Shown here: positions 45,242 to 47,492 of the stretch, piece after piece | Position numbering within the stretch: position 1 is the first letter of the stretch | Layout of the letters: every line of letters begins with the position of its first letter | DNA from: Chara braunii | Taxonomy: Eukaryota; Streptophyta; Charophyceae; Charales; Characeae | Direction of reading: 5' to 3' | NCBI GenBank assembly: GCA_003427395.1 | Contig: BFEA01000165.1 | Location: forward strand, 1,836,036 to 1,883,527 | DNA: 47,492 bases | Made by a program: the position numbers and the translations under genes | The notes under the pieces: model-generated | What the model saw: only the letters and a program-made list of their open reading frames with translations | Databases searched by the model: none | Told to the model about the DNA's origin: nothing

Positions 45242-45880
45242 GTCAGGCAGGTTCCATAAGATTGGATGGCCTGACTGATGTGCTTTGTTTTTCGATTTGC
45301 ATGGTGGGTCAGGACGCTCTATAAGTTTAGGTGACCTGACGGCTCTGACTTGCGAGGGTTTGATTGTGTTTGATTTTCAGGAGTTCATGGCGCTGTATAA
45401 GTTTAGGTACCCTGAGTTGCCTTGTTTTTTTGGTGTTCTTAAGTTTTTTTGTTTCTGAACGAGGGGGCCGAGTTGTTCTGTAATTTCAGGTGGCTCAGTC
45501 TCTTCCTGCATTTATTATGAGAAAGTAATCCTTGGCAAAGAGGCAGACCCTTCTGTAAGTTCAGGGGGTTTGACTCAATGCCACACACATGATGGTTCAG
45601 AGAGAAACGAACCTGGAAGAGGACCAGATATGTTCCATAAGATTGGATGGTCTGGCCCAAAGCCTCGCACATGTTGGAACCCAAAAGGTTAAATTTTAGC
45701 TATATTTTATACTATCCTATTTATGAACAGGCTAGCCAGGCATGGATTCCATAAGATTGGACGGCCTGGCTATAGCTTATCATGAAGTAAAGAGAGTTAC
45801 TGTATAACGAAGAGTATAATTGAAGGTAACCTTGGGCAGGCTGGGTCTTGGTATAAGATGAACGGCTCAGTCCTATGCCC
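45242..45880 (+). repeat. Shared-loop hairpin array (E2 3' LTR, partial)
   Basis: It matches the 5' LTR array. Some stems are better paired here: GTCAGG/CCTGAC (45308-45340), where the 5' LTR has a mismatch, and TAGCCAGGC/GCCTGGCTA (45733-45772), where the 5' LTR has one mismatch. Others are worse (the counterpart of CTCAGGG/CCCTGAG). Confidence 0.85.
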
Positions 45881-45935
45881 GATGTTTGAACATTAAGTTC
45901 AGAGAGTTATATATAATTTGGATATTAAACAGTTC

Positions 45936-46415
45936 CAACAGAAAAAATGTTCGTCAAAAACTTTATTTTTAAATATAGAATTAAGATTTTTTTTATATAT
46001 TTACTATTACTGTAGGGTCCAACTGTCTGCCAATCTGTTCACCCTCACCCATCATATAATGGACAGGTCCCAACACAGTTATGATACATTCCCTACACAT
46101 TCCAATACAATCCCTTGTAGGACCCGACACATTCCCAACACAGTCCCAACACAGTCCCTACATGTATGTGATTTATGGATGAACTTGGCTTTCGTAAGGA
46201 ATACAAAAGTGGAGTAGTCGGGGTTCAGCCTATGGGCTACATGATGTGCATAAGTGCAAAAAAATTAAGATATTTTACGAATATTACATAGCCAAAAGGT
46301 ACGTGGTACTTTATTGTGAAACACTTGTATTGACCCACAAAGCATAGCGTACCTTTCGACACAGAAGGACAATACCACTTGTCATCAACAATGATAATGG
46401 TTTATTGTTGATGAG
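45936..46415. other. AT-rich spacer
   Basis: No gene was seen. It holds a T-rich stretch (45960-46000), short CCCAACACAGT-type repeats (46045-46160) and an inverted repeat CATCAACAA/TTGTTGATG ending near 46412. Confidence 0.5.
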
Positions 46416-46462
46416 AATGTGTGTGTGTATATGTGTGTGTGTTTGAGAGAGAGAAAGAGAGG

Positions 46463-46511
<49 letters not shown>
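46416..46511 (+). repeat. (TG)n/(GA)n microsatellite
   Basis: An interrupted TG run is followed by a long GA run. Confidence 0.95.
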
Positions 46512-46513
<2 letters not shown>

Positions 46514-46523
46514 ATGAACTATC

Positions 46524-46593
46524 TAAGAGGTGGTTACGCTCTCGGGCTAATTGCCCATGTTGGACAAGAGAGCGTGACCACTGGCACCTCTTA
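46524..46593 (+). repeat. Stem-loop with ~20-bp arms
   Basis: TAAGAGGTG and GTTACGCTCTC (46524-46543) pair with GAGAGCGTGAC (one mismatch) and CACCTCTTA (46568-46593), leaving a small bulge and a 24-base loop. It could be a MITE remnant or a small-RNA precursor. Confidence 0.7.
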
Positions 46594-46966
46594 TACCCAG
46601 TGACATCATATACCTTCCTGGGCAAGCTTTGTGCCCGCCACCTAAATATAGACTATTGGTCCCCCCGAGCGACATTGAGTAGAGACTGTTGATGTTCGTA
46701 GGGGATGGGAACGCGAGGGGAGGCACAGTGAGTTGCCCATCGAAAAAGCCTGATTCTTATGCTACTCGGTGATCCCTGACGGATATCTTCCACCTATTAT
46801 AGTAGTTATTGCATAATCTCCTACATCTTCCCCCGTTGGAGACTTTAACACGAATATGGATACTGCGGAGTTCCCCATAGTACTATAATGACAATAAAAA
46901 GGGCTTGAAGAGCCATACTCTCATATTCGACAGGTAATTGAAGAGGTTGAGCTTAAGGGAATTCAG

Positions 46967-47215
46967 TTTTTTTTTCTTTTTTTTTTTTCGCATGGCATGG
47001 TGGGGCCACGACCGAGATGTCTCGGTCATGGCCAACGAAAAAAAAAAAAAAAGTATCGGCCACGCTAGAGATAAAAAAAAAAAAAAAGCATCTCGTCACA
47101 TGGTGGGGCCACAACCGGGATGTCTCGGCCACGACCGAGATTATTGAAAACAAAAAAGCATCTCATCGCTTGGTGGGGCCACAACCAAGATGTCTAGGCC
47201 AGGCCCAAGATTAAA
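46967..47215 (+). repeat. Tandem hairpin units with A-rich linkers
   Basis: Three to four units share TGGTGGGGCCAC and GATGTCTCGGCC, separated by runs of 6-15 A, with a T-rich tract in front. The first forms a near-perfect hairpin at 47004-47033 (14-bp stem with one mismatch, 2-base turn). The family was not recognised. Confidence 0.65.
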
Positions 47216-47254
47216 CCACCACTCCCCTCCCCACTATAACATTTGGGGGTCCGA

Positions 47255-47260
47255 TGGCAC

Positions 47261-47291
<31 letters not shown>

Positions 47292-47325
47292 CTCGATTAA
47301 TGTGTGTCATCCTTCCGCAGGGGCC

Positions 47326-47357
<32 letters not shown>

Positions 47358-47387
47358 ACGGATGTCCCGAAGGACTGGTGGCACAAT
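47255..47387 (-). mobile_element. Retroposed U6 with poly(A) and target duplication
   Basis: TGGCACAAT occurs at 47255-47263 and 47379-47387, flanking the U6-like sequence and its A tail (read on the minus strand). This is the structure left by LINE-type target-primed reverse transcription. Confidence 0.85.
47288..47375 (-). pseudogene. U6 snRNA retropseudogene, 3'-truncated
   Basis: On the minus strand the sequence starts GTCCTTCGGGACATC and continues with AAAATTGGAACGATACAGAG, AAGATTAGCATGGCCCCTGC and GGATGACACAC, ending CGAGAAAT. It is close to plant U6, with a shortened first stem and loss of the last dozen bases including the terminal U run. It is followed by about 25 A. No U6 promoter is present, so it should be silent. 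Confidence 0.85.
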
Positions 47388-47492
47388 GTCATGAGGGGTA
47401 CCGCTAGCATAGTTAGGTGAACCGACAAAGTGGCAAAAACGAAAAAATACGAATTCGCCCCGACTTCCCCCGACTTTCCCCCCCCTTCTCCC
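47388..47492. other. Window end, nothing recognised
   Basis: No gene or repeat is supported; it ends in a C-rich stretch. Confidence 0.4.

Larger units (their letters stand above)
28976..45935 (+). mobile_element. E2: giant-LTR, gag-only retroelement
   Basis: The 5' LTR (28976-35949), PBS (35952), internal region and 3' LTR start (41328) are in one orientation. The direct repeats are offset by about 12.35 kb. Both LTRs start TGTCG and the 5' LTR ends CGACA. The internal region encodes only a gag with a zinc knuckle and no protease, RT or integrase, as in TR-GAG-type elements. The 3' LTR breaks off at about 45935, so the second target duplication is not visible; the five bases before the 5' LTR are GACGC. 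Confidence 0.8.
41328..45935 (+). repeat. E2 3' LTR, truncated
   Basis: It is collinear with 28976-33505 and diverges from it by scattered substitutions, many of them transitions. It keeps the ~90-bp segment missing from the 5' LTR. Similarity ends abruptly after AAACAGTTC at about 45935, inside the hairpin array. The remaining 2.4 kb may have been deleted or may lie beyond an insertion. Confidence 0.8.

Overview
The window is eukaryotic, transposon-dominated DNA with no confidently identifiable host gene. U6 snRNA-derived sequence occurs three times, there are tRNA-like SINE-type pieces with Pol III A and B boxes, and the LTR elements use a primer-binding site matching the 3' end of plant tRNA-Asp, as the Athila/Tat lineages of green plants do. 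From memory, the Ty3/gypsy proteins resemble those of charophyte algae such as Chara; no search was run, so the organism call is an inference. Scattered Ns, a 175-base gap and a consensus block placed twice show a draft, repeat-collapsed assembly.

Layout. (1) 1-11950: inverted arms of about 1.6 kb (1-1625 and 10334-11950) enclose two decayed Ty3/gypsy coding units, both on the minus strand. The first (10387 to 5676) runs gag/linker, protease, RT, RNase H, integrase. The second (5548 to 2143) runs gag, RT, RNase H and an unknown acidic tail, with protease, RT N-terminus and integrase missing. The arms carry tandem tRNA-like repeats and a U6-like segment. (2) 11951-13097: A-rich DNA, a tRNA-like piece and the terminus of an inverted LTR. 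(3) 13098-26222: E1, an LTR element with a 339-bp remnant of its 5' LTR, a PBS, an internal region with one unrecognised ORF (15676-16350, one internal stop) and a 7.5-kb 3' LTR. (4) 26223-28975: spacer with two possible host exons, a (CA)n/hairpin array and a long pyrimidine tract. (5) 28976-45935: E2, related to E1, with a 7.0-kb 5' LTR, PBS, a gag-only coding region (38075-39136) and a 3' LTR truncated after 4.6 kb. (6) 45936-47492: AT-rich DNA, microsatellites, stem-loops and a U6 retropseudogene with poly(A) and a 9-bp target duplication.

E1 and E2 lack RT and integrase, so they are non-autonomous and would need proteins from elements like the one at 5.7-10.4 kb. Their LTRs (bounded TGTC...GACA) are unusually long and highly structured: a palindrome at the 5' end, hairpin modules at about 177-bp spacing, and an array of about ten hairpins with shared loops and stems that differ but stay paired. 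The hairpin array, the exchange of coding cargo between E1 and E2, and the inverted-arm gypsy composite are the main candidates for something undescribed.
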